NCBI GenBank assembly: GCA_026724425.1
Contig: JAIUCV010000001.1
Location: 13,746,556 to 13,810,555 of the forward strand
Length of the DNA: 64,000 nt
Source of the DNA: Erythrophleum ivorense
Taxonomy: Eukaryota > Streptophyta > Magnoliopsida > Fabales > Fabaceae
Direction: 5' to 3'
The position numbers and the translations under genes are program-made. The notes under the pieces are model-generated. The model was not told the DNA's origin. It made no database searches and saw only the letters and a list, made by a program, of their open reading frames with translations. Shown in pieces: positions 43,993 through 54,640 of this stretch; the stretch's first letter is position 1; every line of letters starts with the position of its first letter.

Positions 43993-46986
43993 TCACATGC
44001 AATCCTTTAGGGTGATGCTAGACTTTTGACGGTCCACCTCTCCTCCTTGATAGTGTTTGAGTCTCTGACCATTGACTTTGAATTTTCTGTTTAACTCCTT
44101 CTCCATGATTTCCACTGCACCGAACGAAGTGACCTCAACTACTTCAAAAGGCCCTGACCACCGCGACTTAAGCTTGCCCGGAAAGAGTTTGAGCCTTGAA
44201 TTATATAGCAATACCAGTTGACTAGGCTCAAACTTCCTCAGTAAAATTTTCCTGTCATGCCATTGCTTGGTCTTCTCCTTGTAGAGCTTGGAACTTTCAT
44301 AAGCATGAAGCCGGAATTCATCCAACTCATTCAGTTGCAGCAATCTTTTCCCACCAGCTTTTCTTAAGTCAAAATTTAATTTTTTCACAGTCCAAAAAGC
44401 GTTATGCTCAAGTTCTAATGGTAGACAAGCTTTACCGAAGACAAGCTTGTAAGGAGACATGCTAATTGGAGTTTTGAATGCTGTACGATAGGCCCACAAG
44501 GCATCATCTAATTTTTCTGCCCAATCCTTTCTTGAAGGGCCCACCATTTTCTCCAAAATCCTCTTTATCTCTCGATTAGACACTTCACACTGGCCATTAG
44601 TCTGGGGATGATATGCCAAAGCCATCTTATGTTGCACTCCATATTTCCTTTGGAATGCTTTGAGCTGGTGATTGTTGAAATGGGTACCCTCATCACTGAT
44701 GATTGCTCTTGGGGCCCCAAATCTGGTAAAGATGTTCTTCTTTAAGAATCTCACTACTGCCCTCGCATCATTAGCATGACAGGCCACTGCCTCAATCCAC
44801 TTTGTCACATAATCCACAGCAACAAGAATGTAGTGGTTGTTTTGAGAAGAAGGGAAAGGCCCCATAAAGTCTATCCCCCAAACATCAAAGGCTTCCACTT
44901 CTAAAATATTATTTAGAGGCATCTCATGTCGTTTAGATAGGTTACCAGCTCTTTGGCACTTATCACATCTCTCTACAAAAGTGTGGGCATCCTTGAACAA
45001 TGAAGGCCAATAAAAGCCCGATTGGAGAATTTTGGCTGCAGTTCGTTGCCCATTAAAGTGTCCTCCATACTCCGCTGCATGACATCTTAGTAAGATAGAC
45101 TCTTGCTCCTCATCTGGGACACACCTTTGCAGTATTTGATCCGCACACATTCTAAACAAGAAGGGCTCATCCCAAACATACAACTTCACATCATGCAAAA
45201 ACCTCTTCCTTTGGTGTGAATTTAAATCTGGAGGTAATACATGACACACCAAATAATTTACATAATCCGCGTACCATGGCATTTTGCTTTGCTCCATAAA
45301 GAATAAGCTCTCATCTAGAAAAGTCTCACTGATCTGTTTCTCTTGATCTCCCTGAGTATCATTACTCAGTCTAGACAAATGATCGGCCACATGGTTCTCA
45401 CTACCCTTTTTGTCAACTATCTCCAGATCAAATTCTTGCAGGAGCAGAACCCATCGGATAAGTCTTGGTTTGGAGTCCTTCTTCTCGATCAAATACTTGA
45501 TAGCCGCATGGTCTGTGAAAACCGTAACCTTGGTGCCCACCAAATAAGATCTGAACTTCTCAAAGGCATAGACTACTACTAACAACTCTTTTTCAGTGGT
45601 AGTATAATTCAGTTGAGCTTCCGATAGAGTTTTACTGGCATAGTATATTGGGTGGAAGATCCTCCCTCTCCTTTGCCCTAGCACAGCACCCACGGCATAG
45701 TCACTAGCATCACACATCACTTCAAAGGGTTCAGCCCAGTTAGGTGCCACAATAATAGGGGCAGATACCAATTTCTTCTTCAACTCCTCAAAAACCTTAT
45801 GACATTGATCGTCAAATTTGAATGGAGCATCTTTCTCAAGTAGTTGACAGAGGGGTTTGGCTATTTTAGAGAAGTCTTTAATGAACCTCCTATAAAAGCC
45901 TGCGTAGCCCAAAAAACTCCGAACTCCTTTTACATTAGCTGGAGGTGGAAGTTGCTCAATTAGAGAGATTTTGGCCTTATCCATCTCGAGGCCTTTACTG
46001 GAAATGCGATGACCAAGCACCACTCCCTCTTGCACCATAAAATGGCATTTTTCCCAGTTTAAAACCAAATGAGTTTCCTCACATCTCTTCAAAACTTGCT
46101 CTAAATTAGCAAGGCATTCTTCAAATGAGTCCCCAAAAACTGAGAAATCATCCATAAAAATCTCCATGGTCTGCTCAATTATATCAGAGAAAATGGACAT
46201 CATGCATCTCTGGAATGTAGCAGGTGCATTGCATAATCCAAATGGCATCCTTCTGAAAGCGAATGTGCCATAAAGACATGTGAAGGTAGTCTTTTCCTTG
46301 TCCTCAGGTGCAATGGCAATCTGATTATATCCCAAATACCCATCTAGGAAGCAAAAGTAGGCCCTCCCAGCTAATCTATCCAGCATTTGGTCAATGAAGG
46401 GTAATGGGAAATGATCTTTCCTGGTGGCAGTATTAAGTTTCCTATAATCCATACAAACCCGCCACCCTGTCACTGTCCTTGTGGGAATCAACTCATTGTG
46501 GGTGTTAGCCACTATAGTCATGCCTCCTTTCTTGGGGACGGATTGGACTGGGCTCACCCAAGAGCTATTTGAAATTGGGTAGATGATCCCTGCGTCCAGC
46601 CATTTCAAGATTTCCTTCTTCACTATCTCCTTCATTATTGGGTTGAGCCGTCTCTGATGTTCAATAGCTTTCTTGTGGTTGTCCTCCAATAGGATTTTAT
46701 GCATACAAATGGAGGGACTTATCCCTTTGATGTCTGCTAATGACCATCCAATGACTTTCTTAAAACTGCCCAGTACTCGAAGAAGCTCCATTTCTTGATG
46801 ATCAGATAGGGTGACAGAGATTATTACTGGCAGTGCACCTTCCTTCCCTAGGTAAGCATATTTCAAATGAGGAGGTAATGGCTTCAACTCCAAAGATGGA
46901 GGCTCCTCTACAGATGGCTTCAGTACAAACTTGACTCCAATAGATGTATCCAGTGGTTCAAACTGTTGAGAAGCTTTGAAATGCTT
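43993..46986 (-). CDS. pol: Outer Athila pol, fully open frame
   Basis: Open for 998 codons from just after a TAA at 46987-46989 to the TGA at 43993-43995. It has no start of its own because it is the C-terminal part of a gag-protease-pol polyprotein. RT carries the catalytic LDGYLGYNQ (Asp codon 46342-46344) and FMDDFSVF (46135-46158). RNase H has DASDYAVGAVLG, TEKELLVVVYAFEKF and FTDHAAIKYL. Integrase has an N-terminal zinc-binding region and the core Asp in WGIDFMG, Asp in ISDEGTHF and Glu in CEVSNREIK, with a C-terminal WSGPFEV region. All these catalytic residues are present. Expression would need the broken upstream frame. Confidence 0.9.
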   Translation of the reverse strand, partial: KHFKASQQFEPLDTSIGVKFVLKPSVEEPPSLELKPLPPHLKYAYLGKEGALPVIISVTLSDHQEMELLRVLGSFKKVIGWSLADIKGISPSICMHKILLEDNHKKAIEHQRRLNPIMKEIVKKEILKWLDAGIIYPISNSSWVSPVQSVPKKGGMTIVANTHNELIPTRTVTGWRVCMDYRKLNTATRKDHFPLPFIDQMLDRLAGRAYFCFLDGYLGYNQIAIAPEDKEKTTFTCLYGTFAFRRMPFGLCNAPATFQRCMMSIFSDIIEQTMEIFMDDFSVFGDSFEECLANLEQVLKRCEETHLVLNWEKCHFMVQEGVVLGHRISSKGLEMDKAKISLIEQLPPPANVKGVRSFLGYAGFYRRFIKDFSKIAKPLCQLLEKDAPFKFDDQCHKVFEELKKKLVSAPIIVAPNWAEPFEVMCDASDYAVGAVLGQRRGRIFHPIYYASKTLSEAQLNYTTTEKELLVVVYAFEKFRSYLVGTKVTVFTDHAAIKYLIEKKDSKPRLIRWVLLLQEFDLEIVDKKGSENHVADHLSRLSNDTQGDQEKQISETFLDESLFFMEQSKMPWYADYVNYLVCHVLPPDLNSHQRKRFLHDVKLYVWDEPFLFRMCADQILQRCVPDEEQESILLRCHAAEYGGHFNGQRTAAKILQSGFYWPSLFKDAHTFVERCDKCQRAGNLSKRHEMPLNNILEVEAFDVWGIDFMGPFPSSQNNHYILVAVDYVTKWIEAVACHANDARAVVRFLKKNIFTRFGAPRAIISDEGTHFNNHQLKAFQRKYGVQHKMALAYHPQTNGQCEVSNREIKRILEKMVGPSRKDWAEKLDDALWAYRTAFKTPISMSPYKLVFGKACLPLELEHNAFWTVKKLNFDLRKAGGKRLLQLNELDEFRLHAYESSKLYKEKTKQWHDRKILLRKFEPSQLVLLYNSRLKLFPGKLKSRWSGPFEVVEVTSFGAVEIMEKELNRKFKVNGQRLKHYQGGEVDRQKSSITLKDCM

Positions 46987-49406
46987 TTAAGTAGCTTCTA
47001 ACAGTTTAATGCATTCTCTCACTCCATTGTGCTCCTTCGTAGCTAATCCAACTAATGTTGCTTCTAGAGGATCCTTGAGAGTTGATTCAATGAACTCATC
47101 ATGGACTGCATGGGTGATTAGACGCACAAAGCAACATTCCTCTGATTCATTCGGGCTCTTCATTGCCTTGTACATGTTGAATGTTACCTCTTGGTCATTA
47201 ACCCTCATAGTAAGTTCGCCTTTCTACACATCAATTAATGTTCTATCGGTGGCCAAAAAGGGTCTGCCCAAAATGATCGGAATATCTTTATCTTCTTCAT
47301 AATCTAAGACTATAAAGTCTACTGGAAAAATTAACTTATCCACCTTCACCAGCACATCTTCTATAACTCCATTTGGATAGGCTAAAGATCGGTCAGCTAG
47401 TTGCAAGGTGACTGTTGTAGGCCTTGCCTCGCCCAATCCAAGCTTCTTGAATGTTGACAGTGGCATTAAGTTAACACTTGCCCCCAAGTCACACCGAGCA
47501 TTTCCAGCAAAATGTTTCCCAATGTTACAAGGAATGAAGCTCCCTGGGTCCTTCATCTTAAGTGGTGATTTCTTTTGCAAGATGGCACTGCATTCTTGAG
47601 TTAGGGCCACCGTCTCAAATTCTCCAAACCGCCGTTTATTAGACAGTACATCTTTCATGAACTTGGCATAACTGGGCATTTACTCCAAGGCCTCTGCAAA
47701 TAGAATATTAATGTGGAGCTGTTTGACGATTTCTAGGAATTTCTGATATTGCTTGTCCAGATTTTTCTTCTTGAAACGTTGAGGAAAGGGCAGTGGGGAA
47801 TGATTCTCTATTGCTCTATCTTTTAACTCTTCTCAGCACTGTCTTTCCTCTTCTCATTTGCTTCATTCTTCTCTTCCATCTTGTCCTTCACTTCCAAAGG
47901 TTCCTCCTTATCACCCTTCTGTTCCACCTTGCCTTGGTCTGGGCTTGACTTATTGGCTTGCTTTGATGGCAGAACTTCAGACAACTCCTTGCCACTTCTT
48001 AATGCTATAGCTTTACATTCCTCTTTGCCTTCTCTTCTGGGGTTAGGAACAGTGTCACTTGGTAGCACCTCAATCTTTCTTGAGTTTACAGAAGAAGCCA
48101 ATTGACCGATTTGTACTTCTATATTCCGAATAGCAGTCTCATGTCTTGTCATTGTGGCATCTTGTCTGGCTAAAATGGCATCTTGCCTCGCCATATATTG
48201 CATGAGCATTTCTTCCATGTTTGGTTTCTTTTCTAGCATTGGTTGTCTTCCTTGAGTAGGAAATCCCGGGGGGTGAGAAAGTCTCATACCCGAAGAGGAT
48301 GACTGGGGCTGATTTTGTCCCTGGTTCCATGAAAAATTTGGATGATTCCTCCATCCCGGGTTATAGGTGTTGGAATAAGGGTTGTTTTGGGCCTTCCCAT
48401 AGTTGCCCATGTAGTTGACGACTTCTACCAAGGAGGGGCATTGTTCACTGCAGTGTTCTTCTCCATAATGATCACAAGTGATGGCTGGAGCTTGAATAAA
48501 GTTGACCCCCACTGGTGCACTGAAATGTGTTTCAAGACTATCAAACCTCTTATTCATTGCAGCCACCTGAGCCAAGAGTGCGGTTAGAGCATCTATTTCA
48601 TGTATCCCAGCTACCTTTTTCTTGTGAGGTCTGGATGCAGACCATTGGAGGGAGTTAGCTGCCATATTTTCCAGCAAATTATAAGCCTCTTCAACATTCA
48701 AATTGCCTATGATACTCCCATTTGAAGCTGAGTCGAGGATGGCTTTTGTTTCAGGCAACAACCTATTATAGAAGGTTTGCACCTGCACCCATTTAGGAAA
48801 TCCATGATTGGGGCACTTTTTTAACAGTTCCTTGAATCTTTCCCAAGCTTCGTATAAGGGTTCATCATCTTGTTGCATGAAGGAGGTAATATCATTTCTC
48901 AACTCTACTGATCGAGCGGGCAGAAAAAATCTAGCTCTAAATCTTGTGACTAGATCATCCCAAGTGGTTATAGACCCATCCGGTAATGAGTTGAGCCATA
49001 CCTTAGCCTTGTCCCTTAATGAAAGTGGGAAGAGCCTTAGCCGAATAGCATCATCTATCACTCCATTCTGCTTAAAGGAATCACACACCTCTAGGAAGTT
49101 AGAGAGGTGAGTGTTCGGATTTTCAAGAGGAGAGCCACTGAATTGTCCAGCCATTTGAAGCATTTGCAGCACCACTTGCTTCATTTCAAAATTGTTTGCT
49201 TGAATGGCTGGTCTTCTTATACTTGAGTGGTACCGTTGCATATTCAAAGTTGCAAAATCGTTCACTGTGCGGACACGATTTTCATCCTCTTGCGCCATGT
49301 TTGTGGTTGAGTCAGAAGTTTCGCTACCGTCTCTCTGAGCTTGATTAGAGGCTTGATCAGATTCTTCTGGAAACAAAACCACTTCGAGACTCACAATCTC
49401 TTGCAT
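46987..49406 (-). pseudogene. gag: Outer Athila gag-protease, inactivated
   Basis: The first ATG is at 49404-49406 and the frame is open to a TAA at 47823-47825. Relative to the inner copy there are nonsense codons at 47823-47825 (CAA to TAA), 47680-47682 (CAA to TAA), 47224-47226 (CAG to TAG) and 46987-46989 (CAA to TAA). One G is missing from a G run at about 47794-47797, which shifts the frame. The capsid region and the zinc-knuckle-like motif are otherwise preserved, the latter with the same Cys-to-Tyr change (CDHYGEEHCSEQC). The protease motif DLGAS is also kept. Confidence 0.9.
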
Positions 49407-49554
49407 ATGAGGTTGTGCACACACAGAAGGTAGTCACTGCAAAATAGAACAGAGAAAGAAATTGAAAGTAGATAAAGTAAAAATATGCACAGTGCTTAAG
49501 TTCAAACTAGGTATGCTAGTATCAATATTGACACACAATATTTTGGCACACAAA

Positions 49555-49572
49555 TCCCCGGCAACGGCGCCA
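49555..49572 (-). other. Primer-binding site of the outer Athila (tRNA-Asp)
   Basis: Same 18 bases as in the inner element, six bases inside the 5' LTR. Confidence 0.9.
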
Positions 49573-49578
49573 AAAACT

Positions 49579-51152
49579 TGTTACTTTCCCAGAAGCGTAC
49601 ACGCAAGTATACGTATCGTGAAGGCAATATAGTGATAAGAAATGATCGTTCCCTCGAGGATTTGTTGTCAAAACAATGCCAAGTACTGAAATTCACACCC
49701 CAATTTAAATCAAGCAAATCAATTCTTAAATGTTGATATTAACGGAAATTGTTTATGATTCTAAAGCTATGTAAAAATCTAGGTTAGGATTTGGATTTCC
49801 GGGTGAATATTAGCATCTAGGATTATTGGTCCTCTTGTACTTCATAGTAGTGAGTTCAACATTCATTTCCTTCTGCTCTCCATGGTGATACATGTTGGTC
49901 TAGGATTCTATTGTTCCTATATATATTTTTCCAAATAGTGTATAGGGTACTCAGCCAATTTTATAATCCCTTATAAGATTAACTAAGATCAACCTATGAG
50001 TGCAGTACCTAACTGGACCATGTGAGGTTATTAAGTAAATTCTTATCTCAATAACTCAGTTATCCACTCTCCTCAACGAATTTCAAGCACTCACACCACT
50101 CAACCTTTGATCTAACCTCCCTTTTCCTTTCCCAAGTTCAAGTAAGGCATTATATCAATCTAAATGTTGGCCAATCAATCAGAAAGCATGAAGTACAAAG
50201 TTGAGTGAACAAGTATGAATCATTGATTGCAAAATTAGAATGAAGAACTACTACTAATCCATACAAGAGTTCCAAATAATCCTAGATTAGTTAGGGTTTA
50301 GCTATACATGATCATAAAATCCAAAGTCAAGCTTGAAGCAACAATCAAATACATCAGAAACTATGAACAAAACAGAGGAAATGAAGAGGAAACTCAGAAA
50401 CACAAGGATTCAGCTTCAATCTTCAATCTCCAGCTTCTTTATGCTTCAAGATGGCTCTCTAGCTCTTCCCTCAGCCCTTGCACCTCTGGAATTACTCAAA
50501 ACTAACCCAGAATGATGGCTGCTTCAACTCTCCTTGCCATAAGAAGCTTCAAACCCTCAGAAATTTTAGAAACAAAACGCTGCGTTCAGCTAATTTGACT
50601 TGCACCGCGGCGAAGAATGATGCACTGCGGTGAATTTTGGTTCTGCCTGAATGAGCGTCGTGGCTGGTTTTACTGAGCTGCGGCGAGTTTTGATTCTGTC
50701 TGAAGGTCTTCTTGCCTCTCGCCTCGGCGCACATAATCTCGCCGCGGTGAGTTTTGGTTCTGTCTGAGGCCTCGCCGCAGCCTAAACTGTTCCGCCGCGG
50801 CGCAATAAACCCAGCACACTTCTTTCAAATTTCTGAGCTTCCCACCTCGGCGCAGTGAATCTAGCCGCGGCGAGATGGATGAATTCAACACTTTGTAGCC
50901 TTTCTTTCCTGAATTTGCTCCAAACTCTTCAACACATGAATCCTAAAAAAAACCAAGTATGATTAGCTATCACAATACTCAAAAATCAAAGATAAAACTG
51001 ATGGTTTTTCAAGTAAATATTGAGTCTAGAACTATTCATCCTATATATGTTCATTTCTTTCTATATATATATTATTTACCCTAGAAGTGGAGGCTAAAGT
51101 CATATTTACTGAGAAAAATATGCACAATAACATGAATAGTTGGGAATTATCA
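49579..51152 (-). mobile_element. Outer Athila 5' LTR (LTR4)
   Basis: A 1574-bp LTR, paired with LTR1. It is followed on the right by the target duplication GTTTC. A GC motif array lies at about 50600-50875. Confidence 0.93.
50600..50875. repeat. GCCGCGGCGA motif array in LTR4
   Basis: The same array as the other LTRs, with more CG loss: GCACTGCGGTGA, GCGTCGTGGC and GAGCTGCGGCGA stand in place of intact motifs. Confidence 0.8.
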
Positions 51153-51157
51153 GTTTC
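51153..51157 (+). repeat. Target-site duplication of the outer Athila (right)
   Basis: GTTTC, matching 25527-25531 exactly. Confidence 0.9.
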
Positions 51158-51558
51158 ATAGCCTGGTAATATTTTTAGCATAAAGTAAACATGTGTAGCT
51201 TTCCAGAATGTTAAAGAATACTTAATTTTGATTTTTCTAAAATTAGTTATGATTTTTCAAAATTTGTGACAGAAAGTGGGAATTTCTGGTTGAGGCTACA
51301 TCATGAAATTTTATGCATTCCCTTGCCTTGTATGAGTTCTAAGCCAGTTTTGATAATGGATTTGAGTTATATCTATGTAATTAAATATTAGAATGTGATA
51401 CATGAACTCACATGCCCTATGGGCACCAAATGAAAATTTCATTCCTTACCCAATGCAAAAATATTCTTTTTATATGCCATTTTTTTGTGTTCTTGAGAAA
51501 TACATGGCATGAGACTTAGAAATAGCATGAAGCAAAACTAGAAATCTATGGTGTTACA
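51153..51558 (+). mobile_element. Right end of the interrupted retrotransposon 5' LTR
   Basis: Continues the sequence broken at 25531 and ends GGTGTTACA at 51558. The primer site after it shows that this is a 5' LTR on the + strand. Confidence 0.6.
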
Positions 51559-51563
51559 TTTAT

Positions 51564-51574
51564 TGGTATCAGAG
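51564..51574 (+). other. Primer-binding site for initiator tRNA-Met
   Basis: TGGTATCAGAG, the usual plant initiator-Met primer site, five bases after the LTR end. The twelfth base is T rather than C. Confidence 0.7.
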
Positions 51575-52739
51575 TAAAGTTCCAGGCTCTTTCACATTAG
51601 ATTTGGCTTGGGAATGTAACAATAGGGCTATGCAAAGGCTTGTATAGTTATGTAAAGCCTTGTATGAGACATTGTGGGTGTGTGAAAATAGTTTGTACCT
51701 TTGTTTATGATAAGTAAGTTGTAGAATAGTCTTGGAGTAGATAGTAGACACCGGGAAAGTGTGGCCTCTAGAATAGCTTGAGTAGAGCTAAGGGATTCAA
51801 CGACTAAAGTTCTATGAGATGTGATAGCTCGTCGGGATCAATAGCAAGCTCTAGATATGAACGATGAGAAATAATCCTATTGATATAAAGGGGCTTCCTA
51901 GAGAAAGTATGTGAGGCCTAATTCTCCTAATGGTCATACTCATACAATTCTAAGATGTCCTGCTTAATGTAGAGACAAGTAATGATGTAACGCGATATGA
52001 GATGAGACTACAGCTGCACAAGATTAGTTTAAAGGGGACGTGAGAAAAGGAATTATCCCCTAGCCACAACACCCAAATGTCTAGATAAATTCCAAAACCC
52101 GAAAGGTTAATTCTCTCAAGCCAGAGGTTTAAGGTACCAGTTCCACCCCTTAGAGCCCGATAGCCCAGAGGTGACAACTAGTTATGCATGAATGAAGCAA
52201 GAGGGGGAAACCCTCTAGCTTGATGATGGGTTGGATATAGAGGCAATAAGGCTCGAGTTTTGTAGCTAAAGATGAAGTTTCCAATTCATAAAGAAGTAAG
52301 CCAATCAGAGGTCGTTAACCACGGCCAATTATTCTAGAAAGTAGCAAGGCAATCTAGAGAGTTTCTCATCGCGGCCAATTAAGAAGTTAGCCTTGACCAA
52401 TACTTAGACAGGAGACTAGGATGAACTCGAGGCTAATTAGCTGCAGTGAATGATGTGTAGTTGCGGCGAATGGCAGTATGAATTTCTTGTTGGTTATATT
52501 CATGCCAACTTGAGGAATGAATTGATAAGGGACCAGTCGACCCACAAAAAGCGAGAACCCCTAGTATTAGTAGAAAAAAAGAGTAATAAATGATCACGGA
52601 AGATCAGTAAATAAAAGATTATTAATAGGCCTAACAGTTGAGACTGAGAAAAAACTCAGCATTAAAGAAGGTTAAACACAAGGATAGTAAGATTGTTGAG
52701 ACCTGCCTATGAGGCGTTATCTCTAACCTAGACTGCAGC
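51575..52739 (+). mobile_element. Leader of the iMet-primed element, no coding capacity seen
   Basis: Only short frames occur, none with a gag or pol motif. Around 52435-52475 two degenerate GCCGCGGCGA-like motifs recur (gctgcagtgaatg, gttgcggcgaatgg). Earlier, near 52320-52380, the phrases ccacggccaatt and tcgcggccaatt occur. The rest of the element and its 3' LTR were not found downstream. Confidence 0.4.
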
Positions 52740-52801
52740 TCTACCTGCATCCATAATATTACACCACATTTTGTAACATGAGCCGCAATTTAAAATTATG
52801 C
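52740..52801. mobile_element. hAT-type MITE, truncated copy 3
   Basis: Ends gccgcaatttaaaattatgc, matching the right half of the copies at 17825 and 57551. The other half is missing. It cuts directly into the exon-like block of copy S2. Confidence 0.55.
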
Positions 52802-54595
52802 TCCTCAATAAATCATTATCCTCTTGACCTCCATCTTCGCCAAAAGCTTTCTCAAACCTAATGGTTTAAGTCAACAAGAGAAAGTGACAATCAACTGATG
52901 TAGTACTCGCGCCGGGGAATGTGAACAATGACTTCTTACCAAACCCCAAGGAGAAAGACGTATATATAAGTGAATAAATTTAGGGTACGGTTAGAGGAAG
53001 ATTTTTTAACTAAAGAATAATGGTTGATTTAATTTTTGATATATACTGTGTCTAACTTTTTTGTTTCTTTCCTATTTTCAATGTTTCTAGATGCTACACA
53101 CTTTTTTCAGGTATCTTCACGCAACTAGTAGATGCCTATATATGAGGAATTATTGGTAAGAATAGAACTGCATGAAAATTTTTTGCGTCGACGTAATAGT
53201 ATATGATAGTTGGGTTAAATATTAATTGTTGACTAATAAAAAAAATGCTTTGATAGGTTGTTAAAGTTTAGACACATTATAGGATTATAATTGTGCTAAC
53301 CCTATTAGAAAGTCTAATCAATACTCACAAATTGAAGCTAAAATTTTAGGGGGTTTTTAATTAAATTTATTCATTTTTAAAAAATATAATTGATGTTTTC
53401 TAAACACTCACCGTTTGTTTTCCTCTAAATTTGAAAGAAAATAATCAAGAAGAATGGTTTTTTTAAGTATGTTTTACCAAAAAAGTCCAAATAAATAAAT
53501 AAAAAGTTTTCATACTAAGATTTTAAATTTACATTCTTGCTTCTCTAATTAATTATTCACACGAGAAGAATATAGCTCATTTTTATTTAATTCTTTTCTT
53601 TTTCATTCTATTCCTTTACCTCTTCAAAATATTAAAAAAAAATTTCCTTTCTTATTAGAATCTTAAATGCTAATTAAAGTTTTTCCAACAATATAAACAT
53701 TGGAATATCAATTCCCACCCTCAGTTGATTCGTTGTTCTCATTTCATATCTTTTCATCTTGTCCAAGATATTCAAACATTAGTTTCTTATATCTTTTATT
53801 AGAGTTTTAAATTCTAATTAAAATTTTTCAAATATATATATAAGGAGAAAAATTAGCCGATTCTAGGATTTGGCCAAACCTGTTTTTCTTAGTTACCTTT
53901 TACATTTTTTTTTTTCTTTTTTCCTATACTTCTAGAAGCTACACACTCATTGCCAATGTATCATTACCTCATTTCGTGTAAAACACTACAAGAAAATGTA
54001 AATTTAACGGGGGACTGTTTCCCTCGCTATTAGTGAAAATATGGGGCCAAAAAAAGAAGTACAAATACTTGCACCAAATTGTCGGACTTATTAGTGAGAG
54101 TATTGTAAGAAAATTTTCCCTTGCTAAAATTTGGCAACAGAATTTTTTGTTGCTAAAAAGTATGTACTATGTCTGGGAATGGTGAAAAAATTTTCAATTG
54201 TTAAATAAATCCCTTGCTAAAATATAGCGATGAAATTTGCTGTCGCTAATTAAAAGGATGTAGCAAAAAAACCCTTGCTCAAATTTAGTTCTTAAAATGC
54301 TGTTATTTACCAACCCAATCTTTTTGTTTTATGTTTTTACCATTCTGGTCCTTTTTTATTTATTTATTGAAATCATATCTATATTTAAATATATTTAACA
54401 ATTAAATTTATATTTTTAATAATAAAAATTTATAAAATGTCACTTATACAATTCATAAATAATAATTAAAAATCATTTAATATTCTCACAAATTCATATC
54501 TAATACTTATTATATTAATATTTATATAAAAATTTAATACACAAATTTATACAATTAATAAATAAAATTCATATCTAATACATGTTATATCTAAC

Positions 54596-54640
54596 ACACA
54601 CACACACACACACGTATATATATATATATATATATATACT
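54596..54640. repeat. (CA)n(TA)n microsatellite
   Basis: A CA run followed directly by a TA run inside the CACTA element. Confidence 0.85.

Larger units (their letters stand above)
25532..51152 (-). mobile_element. Outer Athila-type Ty3/gypsy element, interrupted by a second copy
   Basis: On the minus strand the order is 5' LTR (49579-51152), tRNA-Asp primer site, gag-pol, env-position ORF, 3' UTR, polypurine tract, 3' LTR (25532-27112). The whole is bounded by the 5-bp duplication GTTTC. A second element of the same family (27719-40818) is inserted in its 3' UTR. Without it the outer element would be about 12.5 kb. LTR variants such as attctaaagctatg are shared by its two LTRs and absent from the inner pair. 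It lies inside the LTR of another retrotransposon. Confidence 0.92.

Noticed and set aside
25532..51152. Tandem Athila array made by unequal recombination between LTRs
   Set aside because: The inner pair has its own exact target duplication (ATTCT) and interrupts the outer 3' UTR at one point, which recombination between LTRs would not produce.
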